Shown here: one piece after another, positions 36,289 through 44,142 of the stretch
How the letters are laid out: every line of letters begins with the position of its first letter
Position numbering within the stretch: position 1 is the first letter of the stretch
Source of the DNA: Arthrobacter terrae
GTDB lineage: Bacteria; Actinomycetota; Actinomycetes; Actinomycetales; Micrococcaceae
DNA length: 46,269 nucleotides
Direction of reading: 5' to 3'
Assembly (NCBI RefSeq): GCF_015708085.1
Contig: NZ_JADNYM010000033.1
Coordinates: 1-46,269, forward strand
Made by a program: the position numbers and the translations under genes
The notes under the pieces: generated by a model
The model's input: only the letters and a program-made list of their open reading frames with translations
Told to the model about the DNA's origin: nothing
The model's database searches: none

Positions 36289-37296
36289 GTGAGCATAGAT
36301 CGGACGCAGAAGCGGGCAACTATTCATGACGTCGCAGCCCGTGCGGGCGTGGCGACGTCCACCGTTTCCCGCGCCCTGTCGGATCCGGGACGGATCAGTG
36401 CCGGCACCAGGGCACTGGTCCTGGCTGCTGCGGGGGAGCTGGGGTACGTGCCCAATTCGCGTAATCGTCCGGCACCGGGTGCGAGAACCGGAGCGGTGGC
36501 CCTGCTGGTTCCGGACATCACCAATCCGTTCTATTTCGACATCATCCACGGGACGCAGGAACAGCTCAAGGCCGCCGGCTATACCCAGCTGCTCGTTGAC
36601 ACGGAGGAATCGGCCGACGTCGAACGCTCCGCGTTGGAGTCCATGATGACGGCTGCCGACGGTGTGATTCTCGCGGCCTCCCGGCTCCCGGACGCGATTC
36701 TGGCCGAGGCCGCGACACGGATCCCTTTAGTGACGGTTAACCGCAACGACGCCGTCGTCCCCACCGTGCTTATCGATACCACCATGGGTGTCCAGCAGGC
36801 GGTGGAGCATCTGGTGTCGCTCAATCACGCCCGGCTTGCCTTCATCTCCGGACCGGCTAAATCCTGGACTAACCAGTGGCGCTGGCAGGCGTTCGAAGCA
36901 GCGGCGGCCCGGCACGGTGTCCAGGCGCTGCGGATCGGACCCTATGCGCCGAAACCGACGTCCGGGGCGGCCGCGGCCGATGCCGTGCTGATCACCGGTG
37001 CCACAGCGTGTGTGGCCTTCAACGATCTGCTGGCCATCGGAATGCTGCAGCGCTTTATTGCCCGGGGGGTTAACGTCCCCGCGGATATCAGCATTGTAGG
37101 CTGTGATGACATTTTCGGTGCGAATTTCTGCAATCCCCCGTTGACGACCATTACCGCGCCGATCGAGCAGGCGGGCCGGGTAGCCACCAGCATGCTGCTC
37201 GCCAGGATCGCCGGAGGCTCGCCCGCTGGACACCAGATGACCCGGTTGCCGACGCATCTGACGGTCCGGGAGTCCACCGGCGTCCGCCCCGAATAG
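36289..37296 (+). CDS. LacI-family transcriptional regulator (importer side)
   Basis: The 335-residue protein has the LacI HTH (ATIHDVAARAGVATSTVSRA, about 9-28), a hinge, and the periplasmic-binding-like effector domain (VALLVPDITNPFYFDI, then FISGPAKSWTNQWRWQAFEA, then DISIVGCDDIFGANFCNPPL). GTG 36289 has GAGAGGG upstream. It is divergent from the sugar importer and next to operator 1, so it most likely represses the importer and itself until the substrate or an intermediate appears. It is the closest relative in the window of the LacI pseudogene. Confidence 0.92.
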   Translation: MSIDRTQKRATIHDVAARAGVATSTVSRALSDPGRISAGTRALVLAAAGELGYVPNSRNRPAPGARTGAVALLVPDITNPFYFDIIHGTQEQLKAAGYTQLLVDTEESADVERSALESMMTAADGVILAASRLPDAILAEAATRIPLVTVNRNDAVVPTVLIDTTMGVQQAVEHLVSLNHARLAFISGPAKSWTNQWRWQAFEAAAARHGVQALRIGPYAPKPTSGAAAADAVLITGATACVAFNDLLAIGMLQRFIARGVNVPADISIVGCDDIFGANFCNPPLTTITAPIEQAGRVATSMLLARIAGGSPAGHQMTRLPTHLTVRESTGVRPE

Positions 37297-37375
37297 GCGG
37301 CGCGCTTGGGCTGGCGAGCCCATGGAGCTGGCAGGACCGATTCGATGCCCAGCTAAAAATGGCTTTTCGCTGCTT

Positions 37376-37415
37376 TTGGCAATCGGTTGTCAAACTGTCC
37401 AGCGACCGGTAGACT
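37376..37415 (+). promoter_or_regulatory. LacI-type operator 2 overlapping a promoter
   Basis: The operator TTGGCAA-TCGG-TTGTCAA (37376-37393) overlaps TTGTCA (37387-37392). After exactly 17 bases comes TAGACT (37410-37415), a good housekeeping promoter for the four-gene unit that starts at 37533. A protein on the operator would block RNA polymerase. Confidence 0.8.
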
Positions 37416-37532
37416 TCCAGCCAGAAGCCCGCCACGTGTTCTGCATCACGAACGGTGCGCGGCCCGAACGGGACGGCACTAACCTTGTCCGTCCGGAAGA
37501 CGGGGAACCATCCATTCGAAGTGGAGAAATAG

Positions 37533-38381
37533 ATGCACACCGACGTGGCTGTGAAGTGGAAGCTCTCCGGATTTGGCGACGAGATCGATCCGGACCCGGA
37601 GCTGCAGGCCTGCGTGCTGCTGGCCTTGGGGGCAAGGAACATTGAGGTGCGCAGCGCCTGGGGCATCAACGTGGTGGATTTGGACGCGGAGCAGACGGCA
37701 GCGTTGCGAAAGACATTGGACGCCAGGGGGCTTGCAGTCTCCGCCGTCGCCTCGCCGATTGGCAAAGTGGATGTTTCCCTTGACCCGGATCACGAAGTCG
37801 AGCGCCTGCGCAAGGTCATCCACGTGGCCAAGGCGCTGGACAGCAAGTATGTCCGTGTTTTTTCCTTTTATCGGGCAGCAGGTATTGCAGCGGCGAGTGT
37901 TCGTGACGACGTGCTTGTACGGATGCGCCTGCTCGCCGACGAGGCGGAGCAGTCCAACGTCGTTCTGCTGCACGAAAACGAAAAAGAAATCTATGGAGAT
38001 ACCCCGGAACGGGTCCTGGACATCATCGAATCGGTAGGCTCGGACGCCCTCAAAGTGGCTTGGGATTCCGCGAACTTTGTCCAGGTCGGCGTGCGGCCCT
38101 TTAGCCAGGCCTATGCCATGCTGCGCCCGCACTTGGAATACCTGCAGGTCAAAGACGCGCTGCTGGCCACCGGACAGGTAGTTCCCGCCGGCCGTGGTGA
38201 CGGACAGCTGCTTGAGACGCTCACGGCCCTGCGCGACGACGGCTACCGCGGATATGCGTCGCTGGAGCCGCACCTGGCCGATACCAACGCCCTGGGAGGA
38301 TTTTCCGGACCGCTTGCCTTCGGCGAAGCCGCCCGCGCATTCGCGGAGCTGACAAACAAGATTGGAGTGGCACTTTCATGA
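37533..38381 (+). CDS. Sugar phosphate isomerase/epimerase-like TIM-barrel protein (first)
   Basis: The 282-residue protein belongs to the AP-endonuclease-2/xylose-isomerase-like barrel family. Segments LSGFGDEIDPDPELQ, VLLHENEKEIYGDTPERVL, KVAWDSANFVQVGVRP and YLQVKDALLATGQVVPAGRG supply the usual metal-ligand Glu, Asp and His positions. It could be an epimerase, an isomerase or a lyase acting on a keto sugar. ATG 37533 has GGAG seven bases upstream. It heads a run of four overlapping or closely spaced genes. Confidence 0.85.
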   Translation: MHTDVAVKWKLSGFGDEIDPDPELQACVLLALGARNIEVRSAWGINVVDLDAEQTAALRKTLDARGLAVSAVASPIGKVDVSLDPDHEVERLRKVIHVAKALDSKYVRVFSFYRAAGIAAASVRDDVLVRMRLLADEAEQSNVVLLHENEKEIYGDTPERVLDIIESVGSDALKVAWDSANFVQVGVRPFSQAYAMLRPHLEYLQVKDALLATGQVVPAGRGDGQLLETLTALRDDGYRGYASLEPHLADTNALGGFSGPLAFGEAARAFAELTNKIGVALS

Positions 38382-39517
38382 GCACAAACACCATTAAGGA
38401 CAGCAGTAGGAAAATTCGGTTCGCTCTCGTTGGCGCGGGGATCATCGGCAATCAGCACGGGACGGTCATGCGTGAGCTCGCTGATGAGTTGGAGCTGGTG
38501 GCCGTCGTCGATGTCGAACGTTCCAAGGCGGAAACTATTTCCGCCCAGTACGGTGGGACCGTTTATACCTCGCTGACGGATGCGCTCGCGGCGAGCGAGT
38601 TCGACGCCGTCGCCGTTTGCACGCCGACCGGAGCGCACGCGGAGGTCGCCATTGAAGCACTACAGGCCGGCAAGCACGTAATCATTGAGAAGCCCGCGGA
38701 AGTGACGCTGGAAAAGACCGACGAAATCATTGCCGCTCAACAGAAGGCCGGGACCAAGGTCACCGTTATTTCCCAGCACCGCTTCGATCCGTCCACCGAA
38801 ATTGTGCTTGCCGCAATCGCCAATGGCGAGCTTGGCAGACTGACATCGGGGATCGCATCCATTGACTGGTGGCGGGGACAAAGCTATTACGATTCCGGCG
38901 ATTGGCGCGGAACCTGGGCCATGGACGGTGGAGGCGCCTTGATGAACCAAGGCGTTCACACAGTGGATCTCCTGGTGGCCGCGATGGGTAGACCAGTGGA
39001 AGTCTTTGCCTACACGGCGTGCCTGGCACACGAGCGCATTGAGGTCGAGGACGTCGCGGCGGGTGTGGTGAAATTTGAAAGCGGCGCGCTGGGCGTTCTG
39101 CACGGGTCCACTGCGGCCTTCCCGGGGCTGAGTGCGCGTCTGCAGGTTCACGGTGACAAGGGCTCGGCCGTGATCGACAACGACAAGTTGACCTACATTC
39201 ATACGACGGCGGCCGGCTCGGCGAAGGATGAGAAGTTTTTCGGTTCAAACGAGCCGAGCAATCAGCTGGATCGTTACCAACTGCAGGACAGTTCCGCCCC
39301 TGCGGCCGGGGCGGACCCGGGGCAGCTCTCGGACGCCCACCGGCACCAATACCGCAACTTCCTGGCCGCGCTGAGAGGCGAAGAGGAGATCCGGGTCGGG
39401 CTGGCCGAAAACCGGCAATCCGTCAGCGTCATCATGGGAGTTTACGAATCAGCACGTACCGGTAAGCCCGTAAGCCTGGTTAAGGATGCATCTGCGGACA
39501 AGGGAGGTCAGCGATGA
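38378..39517 (+). CDS. Gfo/Idh/MocA-family sugar oxidoreductase (first)
   Basis: The 379-residue protein has the Rossmann start (FALVGAGIIGNQHGTVMREL) and VCTPTGAHAEVAIEAL. The EKP motif (IIEKPAEVTLEKTD) and the catalytic GGGALMNQGVHTVDLL are also present. Such enzymes oxidise or reduce one sugar hydroxyl with NAD(P). It overlaps the gene before it by four bases (ATGA) and the gene after it likewise, so all three are co-translated. Confidence 0.9.
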   Translation: MSTNTIKDSSRKIRFALVGAGIIGNQHGTVMRELADELELVAVVDVERSKAETISAQYGGTVYTSLTDALAASEFDAVAVCTPTGAHAEVAIEALQAGKHVIIEKPAEVTLEKTDEIIAAQQKAGTKVTVISQHRFDPSTEIVLAAIANGELGRLTSGIASIDWWRGQSYYDSGDWRGTWAMDGGGALMNQGVHTVDLLVAAMGRPVEVFAYTACLAHERIEVEDVAAGVVKFESGALGVLHGSTAAFPGLSARLQVHGDKGSAVIDNDKLTYIHTTAAGSAKDEKFFGSNEPSNQLDRYQLQDSSAPAAGADPGQLSDAHRHQYRNFLAALRGEEEIRVGLAENRQSVSVIMGVYESARTGKPVSLVKDASADKGGQR

Positions 39518-39543
39518 CCGGGACACCCATGACCGGGACACCG
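39514..39543 (+). repeat. 15-bp duplication at the start of the second TIM-barrel gene
   Basis: ATGACCGGGACACC plus one base occurs twice in a row, giving MTGTPMTGTP and two possible start codons in the same frame. Confidence 0.85.
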
Positions 39544-40443
39544 CGCCGGCACGTTCCGCAGGTGGCAGCGAACCCCATTCCGTACTGGTCCAGGGGCGGG
39601 TCGGTGGATAAGTCCAAAGGGGTCTTTGAACAGGCGTTCAAGGACTTCCAGCGAATCGGGTTTACGGCCGTCAAAGCCGATGTCCCGGAGGGGATGAGTG
39701 CCGGGGACTACTCGGAATGGATCGGCGGTTACGGGCTGTCCCCGTCGTTGAGCCTGTTTAACTCGGCCTTCGACGAGACCATCCGGATCGGCGACGAGGT
39801 GGAGCGGGCGAAGACATTCGCGGCGGACCAGCTGGCGCTGGGACTGGATCGCACCATGATCTCCTCCATGTCGCTCCCCGCCCGCCTGGCCAAGCCCGCC
39901 GTGGGCGCGGATTTCAGTGAAGACAGGCTGCAGTTGGCCATAGAGAATGTGGGGACGGTATGCAGGACCTTGCAGTCCGAAGGTCTGCGGCCATTGCATC
40001 ACTCCCATATCGGCGGGGTTTTTGAGACAGAAGATGAGATTACCCGGCTGCTGGACACCTTGGGCAAAGACATTATCGGCTTCGGGCCGGATACGGGACA
40101 CCTCCGCTGGGCCGGCATTGACCCGGTGGCAATGATCGGCCGCTACGCGGACAGGATCGGCGGAATCCACCTCAAGGACGTCTTTGCGGACTACCTGGAT
40201 CCGCAGTCCCGGGAGGGGATGGGGTACTTTGAAGTGTCGGCAACCAAACGGCTATGGGCGGAACCTGGACTCGGTGTGCTCGATCTGCCGGCGGTGATTG
40301 CCGCGATGCCGGAGGACTACGACGGCGACTACATGATTGAGGTTGATCAGCCCAGCGTCGACTCGCTCTTTGAGTCGCACCGGATGTCCTATGAGTGGGC
40401 ACGGCAAACGTTGGATTCCCGCCTCACACCGGGCCGCAGCTGA
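39514..40443 (+). CDS. Sugar phosphate isomerase/epimerase-like TIM-barrel protein (second, IolE-like)
   Basis: The 309-residue protein is another xylose-isomerase-like barrel, distant from the one at 37533 in sequence. Segments NPIPYWSRGGSVDKSKGVF, RPLHHSHIGGVFETEDEI, GFGPDTGHLRWAGIDPV and GGIHLKDVFADYLDP fit the IolE/IolH-type group, with His and Asp in metal positions. It may dehydrate, isomerise or cleave a keto sugar. Its start overlaps the previous stop, and the first ten residues are a 5-residue unit (MTGTP) repeated. Confidence 0.85.
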   Translation: MTGTPMTGTPRRHVPQVAANPIPYWSRGGSVDKSKGVFEQAFKDFQRIGFTAVKADVPEGMSAGDYSEWIGGYGLSPSLSLFNSAFDETIRIGDEVERAKTFAADQLALGLDRTMISSMSLPARLAKPAVGADFSEDRLQLAIENVGTVCRTLQSEGLRPLHHSHIGGVFETEDEITRLLDTLGKDIIGFGPDTGHLRWAGIDPVAMIGRYADRIGGIHLKDVFADYLDPQSREGMGYFEVSATKRLWAEPGLGVLDLPAVIAAMPEDYDGDYMIEVDQPSVDSLFESHRMSYEWARQTLDSRLTPGRS

Positions 40444-40493
40444 GCTATGGCAGCGGCCGGGCAAAAAGCAGCAGCCAGTGATAGAGGAGCAAT

Positions 40494-41498
40494 ATGCGTA
40501 CAGCGGCGGTGATTGGGTGCGGGGACGTCTCGGCCGTGCACTTCGAGGCAATTGCCGCCAACCCCGATATTGAGCTGGTGGCTGTCTGCGATGCCGACCC
40601 GTCGCGTTTGGCCGCTGCTGCCGCGTTCCACGGGGTTAAAGGCTACGCGGACCATCAGACCTTGTTGGATGAGGTCCGCGTGGATGTGGTGCACATCTGC
40701 ACCCCGCACAGTCAACATGCGTCGATGGCCGTTGACGCCCTTGAACGCGGCGTCAACGTCCTGATGGAAAAGCCGCTGGCCCACACCCTGATCGGAGGCG
40801 AAAGGCTGGTGCAGGCCGCCTCCCGCAGCTCAGCGAGAATCGGCGTCTGTTTTCAAAATCGCTACAACGAGCCGGTGCAGGCGATGCATGCACTGCTCTC
40901 CAGCGGGGAACTGGGCGCGGTGACCGGCGGCGCCGCGACGGTGATGTGGTCCCGGTCAGCTGCCTACTATCAGGACCGCCCATGGCGCGGTACCTGGTCC
41001 GGCAGCGGGGGGGGACTGATGATGAATCAGGCGATCCACACGTTGGACCTGCTGCAATGGCTTGTGGGGGAAGTAGCAGAGGTTAGCGGTCACGCGGCGA
41101 GCCATCTGCTTGGCGACGTGATCGAGGTCGAAGACACAGCGGAACTTGCGTTGACGCACGTCAACGGTGCCCGGAGTGTTTTTTACGCAACATTGGCGAA
41201 CACCGTAAACGCTCCGGTAACGCTGGATATCGTGGCAGAGAAGGCCGTGCTGAGCCTTCGCAATGGGCTAACCGTGACCTATCCGGATGGTCGCGTGGAT
41301 GTGGTCCCGGAACGTGCGTCCCACTCGACTGGCCGCGCCTATTGGGGATTCTCACACGAACTTCTCATCCAGGATTTCTATTCAGCACTGAACAGGCCGG
41401 GCCCGTTCTGGATTTCGCCCGCCGAGGCGCTCAAATCCCTGCGGATCGTGAAGTCCCTTTATGCGCAGTCCTACCCAGACACGGTGCCCCATGCCTGA
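40494..41498 (+). CDS. Gfo/Idh/MocA-family sugar oxidoreductase (second)
   Basis: The 334-residue protein has the Rossmann start (TAAVIGCGDVSAVHFEAIAA), ICTPHSQHASMAVDALE, the EKP motif (LMEKPLAHTLIGGERL) and the catalytic GGGLMMNQAIHTLDLLQW. ATG 40494 has GAGGAG upstream. It is about 40 residues shorter than the first Gfo/Idh protein and differs in the C-terminal half, so the two probably act on different hydroxyls or substrates. Its stop overlaps the second LacI gene. Confidence 0.9.
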   Translation: MRTAAVIGCGDVSAVHFEAIAANPDIELVAVCDADPSRLAAAAAFHGVKGYADHQTLLDEVRVDVVHICTPHSQHASMAVDALERGVNVLMEKPLAHTLIGGERLVQAASRSSARIGVCFQNRYNEPVQAMHALLSSGELGAVTGGAATVMWSRSAAYYQDRPWRGTWSGSGGGLMMNQAIHTLDLLQWLVGEVAEVSGHAASHLLGDVIEVEDTAELALTHVNGARSVFYATLANTVNAPVTLDIVAEKAVLSLRNGLTVTYPDGRVDVVPERASHSTGRAYWGFSHELLIQDFYSALNRPGPFWISPAEALKSLRIVKSLYAQSYPDTVPHA

Positions 41499-41526
41499 CA
41501 GTGGCCCTATGCCTGACAGTGGCCCC
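41491..41526 (+). repeat. 18-bp duplication at the start of the second LacI gene
   Basis: Two 18-base units (41491-41508, 41509-41526) encode MPDSGP twice, with a partial third (MPPAG) after them. Three possible in-frame ATG starts result. Confidence 0.85.
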
Positions 41527-42600
41527 ATGCCTCCAGCCGGGCGCATGCTTCAACGCGCAGCGAAACAGCGAACAGCCCAAAGCCCTGCCACGATTTACGA
41601 TATTGCCGCGCTCGCTGGAGTTAATGCTTCGACGGTGTCCCGTGCACTGACCAAACCGGGACGAGTCAGTGCCAAGACGCAAAAGAAGATCGAGGATGCG
41701 GCCGCCCAACTGAACTACCAAGCCAACCCGTTCGCGAGGGCCTTGCCCACGGGAAAGACCAACACCGTCGGGCTGATCGTCTCCGACATCACCAACCCGG
41801 CATATTTTGATGTCATTCGGGGCGCGGAGGGCGCGGCCTCCGCGCGGGACTACACCCTATTGCTGGCTGAATCGGCCGAATCAGCCCAGACGGAGCTGCT
41901 GGCCGCTAAACGCATCATGACCACGGTGGATGGCATCATCCTCGCAAGCCCCCGTCTGGCCGATGAACAGATCCGTGAATTAGCGAAGAAGAAGCCCGTC
42001 GTCGTTATTAACCGCATGGTCGAAGAGGTGGGCTGCGTCGTCGCTGACGTGCAGCCTGGCGTGACGGAAGCGGTACGGCATCTGGCCACGTTGGGACACG
42101 AATCCTTGGCCTATGTCGCCGGACCGGATAGATCCTGGATGTCCGGGCACCGCTGGGACAGTATCCGTGGCCGCTGTGAATGGTCCGGACTGCGGGTGCG
42201 CAAATTTGGCCCCGGTACGCCCACCGTCGATGGCGGCCGTGAGATGGCCGCGGCTATCCGGGAAAGCGGCGCAACCGGGATCATCTGCTACAACGACTTG
42301 ATGGCAATCGGTTTAATGCAGGAATTGCAGTCAGCCGGCGTCCGGATACCTGCCGAATTCAGCATCGTCGGCTTCGACAACATCTTTGGCTCCGATTTTA
42401 CGACTCCGCCGTTGTCTACGGTTAAATCACCGCTACGGGAAACCGGGGCGACGGCGCTGACTTTGATCTTGGCGGAACTGGCTGCCTCCATCGAGCCCGG
42501 TAGAGCAGATGACTCTGCGCTTCGGGCCGAAGCCGCGAAGCTGGCGACCGAGCTGGTGATCCGGGGTTCCAGCGGCCAGCACTCACCGGCCGCTCTTTGA
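41491..42600 (+). CDS. LacI-family transcriptional regulator (uronate side)
   Basis: About 369 residues. The HTH (ATIYDIAALAGVNASTVSRA) lies near 35-55, followed by the effector domain (VGLIVSDITNPAYFDVIRGA, then SIVGFDNIFGSDFTTPPLST). I chose ATG 41491, which overlaps the stop of the Gfo/Idh gene. Another start at 41545 would drop a repeated N-terminal tail. It is followed by operator 3 and the uronate isomerase gene, so it probably controls that operon in response to a uronate or keto-acid intermediate. Confidence 0.9.
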   Translation: MPDSGPMPDSGPMPPAGRMLQRAAKQRTAQSPATIYDIAALAGVNASTVSRALTKPGRVSAKTQKKIEDAAAQLNYQANPFARALPTGKTNTVGLIVSDITNPAYFDVIRGAEGAASARDYTLLLAESAESAQTELLAAKRIMTTVDGIILASPRLADEQIRELAKKKPVVVINRMVEEVGCVVADVQPGVTEAVRHLATLGHESLAYVAGPDRSWMSGHRWDSIRGRCEWSGLRVRKFGPGTPTVDGGREMAAAIRESGATGIICYNDLMAIGLMQELQSAGVRIPAEFSIVGFDNIFGSDFTTPPLSTVKSPLRETGATALTLILAELAASIEPGRADDSALRAEAAKLATELVIRGSSGQHSPAAL

Positions 42601-42659
42601 GCCAAGCGTGGCCTTGCAGGGATAGACAGCACAGTCACGGAACGTCGGTGCGGCAAACT

Positions 42660-42699
42660 TTGGCAACCGGTTGACAAAACCAACACCCTGTTTGACTAT
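42660..42699 (+). promoter_or_regulatory. LacI-type operator 3 overlapping the uxaC promoter
   Basis: The operator TTGGCAA-CCGG-TTGACAA (42660-42677) overlaps a consensus -35 TTGACA (42671-42676). Seventeen bases on lies GACTAT (42694-42699) as a weak -10. The start codon of uxaC is only seven bases after it. Confidence 0.8.
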
Positions 42700-42705
42700 T
42701 GACCT

Positions 42706-44142
42706 ATGTCACAATCCATTGCAGCTGACCCGAACCGGCTTCTGCCGGCCGATCCAGGCACGCGGAGCATCGCGCGCAATCTCCTGAGCTTGGTCGAGGA
42801 GCTGCCGATCCTGTCCCCGCACGGGCACGTGGACGCGGCCATGATTGAACAGGACACACCGTTTCCTGATCCGGCCACGCTGCTCGTGACGCCGGACCAT
42901 TACGTGACGCGTCTGATTCATTCCAGCGGAATTCCACTGGACCGGCTGGGTGCCGCCGGCAGCGGCACCCCCGGAGCACACGGCACCACGCCGCGGGACA
43001 CCTGGCGCGAGTTCATTAAGGCCTGGCCGCTGTTTGAGGGAACAGCGTCCGGTTACTGGTTCCGTCAGGAGTTTGAGCACGTTTTCCACGTCGATATTTC
43101 CAGGCTTGACCAGCAGCCCGGCGAGGCGACTGCCGATGCAATCTATGACGAGCTCAATGCGCGCCTTTCGGATCCGGACTTCCGCCCGCGTCGGCTGTTT
43201 AGGGACTTCAACATCGAGGTGCTGGCCACCACCGATGATCCGCTGGATGATTTGGCCGCGCACGCGGCCCTCGCAGCGGATCCGACGTTCTCTTCCCGCG
43301 TCCTTCCGACTTTCCGGCCGGATGCATATCTTAAATTTCACACTCCGGACTGGGCGGCACGGGTGGAGCTGCTGATTTCCGCCGCGGGAGACGGGCAGAG
43401 CGGTTACGCCGGTTACATTCGCGCCCTGGAAAACCGTCGCCAGTACTTTGTGGAGCACGGCGCCGTGTCAGCAGACCACGGCTCGAAGACGGCCCTGACG
43501 CTGAAGCTGTCCGCGGCCCAAGCCCAGGAGCTATTTGACAAGGCCCGGCTTGGAAAGGCAACCGCCGCCGACGCGGACGTCTTCGAGGCCCACATGATGT
43601 ACGAAATGGCCCGGATGTCCGTGGCCGACGGGCTCGTGATGACAATGCACCCCGGCGTCTTCCGCAATCACCACACTCCCACCTTCGAAGCCTTCGGCGC
43701 CGACATGGGACACGACATTCCCGTCCCGGTCAGCTACACGGAGGCATTGCGGCCGATGCTGGAGGACTTTGGCACGGCCCACGGTTTCCACTTCATTCCG
43801 TTCACTATTGACGAGACCGTATTTTCCCGGGAAATCGCACCCCTGGCCGGCTTTTACCCTTCCGTATTCATCGGAGCTCCGTGGTGGTTCCTGGACGCCC
43901 CGGACGCCATGCTGCGGTTCCGCTCCGCCGTGACGGAGACCGCCGGTTTCTCCCGGTCCTCCGGGTTCATTGACGACACCCGCGCGTTTTGTTCCATCCC
44001 GGCGCGGCACAATACCTCCCGCCGGATCGAGGCGAGCTTCCTGGCGCGGCTGGTGGTGGAGCACCGGGTCTCGCAGGAACGCGCCCGAAAGATCATTGTC
44101 GACGTGGTGGACGGCGCGCCGCGCAGGGCGTTCAAGCTGTGA
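42706..44142 (+). CDS. uxaC: Uronate isomerase
   Basis: The 478-residue protein interconverts D-glucuronate with D-fructuronate, and D-galacturonate with D-tagaturonate. It is a metal-dependent amidohydrolase-fold enzyme. The metal motif HGHVD is at 39-43 (LPILSPHGHVDAAMI). Other matching segments are YWFRQEFEHVFHVDIS, RLFRDFNIEVLATTDDPLDD, TMHPGVFRNHHTPTF and the C-terminal CSIPARHNTSRRIEASFLAR. No ribosome site precedes ATG 42706, and the -10 lies only seven bases away, so the mRNA is probably leaderless. Its stop overlaps the next gene. Confidence 0.95.
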   Translation: MSQSIAADPNRLLPADPGTRSIARNLLSLVEELPILSPHGHVDAAMIEQDTPFPDPATLLVTPDHYVTRLIHSSGIPLDRLGAAGSGTPGAHGTTPRDTWREFIKAWPLFEGTASGYWFRQEFEHVFHVDISRLDQQPGEATADAIYDELNARLSDPDFRPRRLFRDFNIEVLATTDDPLDDLAAHAALAADPTFSSRVLPTFRPDAYLKFHTPDWAARVELLISAAGDGQSGYAGYIRALENRRQYFVEHGAVSADHGSKTALTLKLSAAQAQELFDKARLGKATAADADVFEAHMMYEMARMSVADGLVMTMHPGVFRNHHTPTFEAFGADMGHDIPVPVSYTEALRPMLEDFGTAHGFHFIPFTIDETVFSREIAPLAGFYPSVFIGAPWWFLDAPDAMLRFRSAVTETAGFSRSSGFIDDTRAFCSIPARHNTSRRIEASFLARLVVEHRVSQERARKIIVDVVDGAPRRAFKL

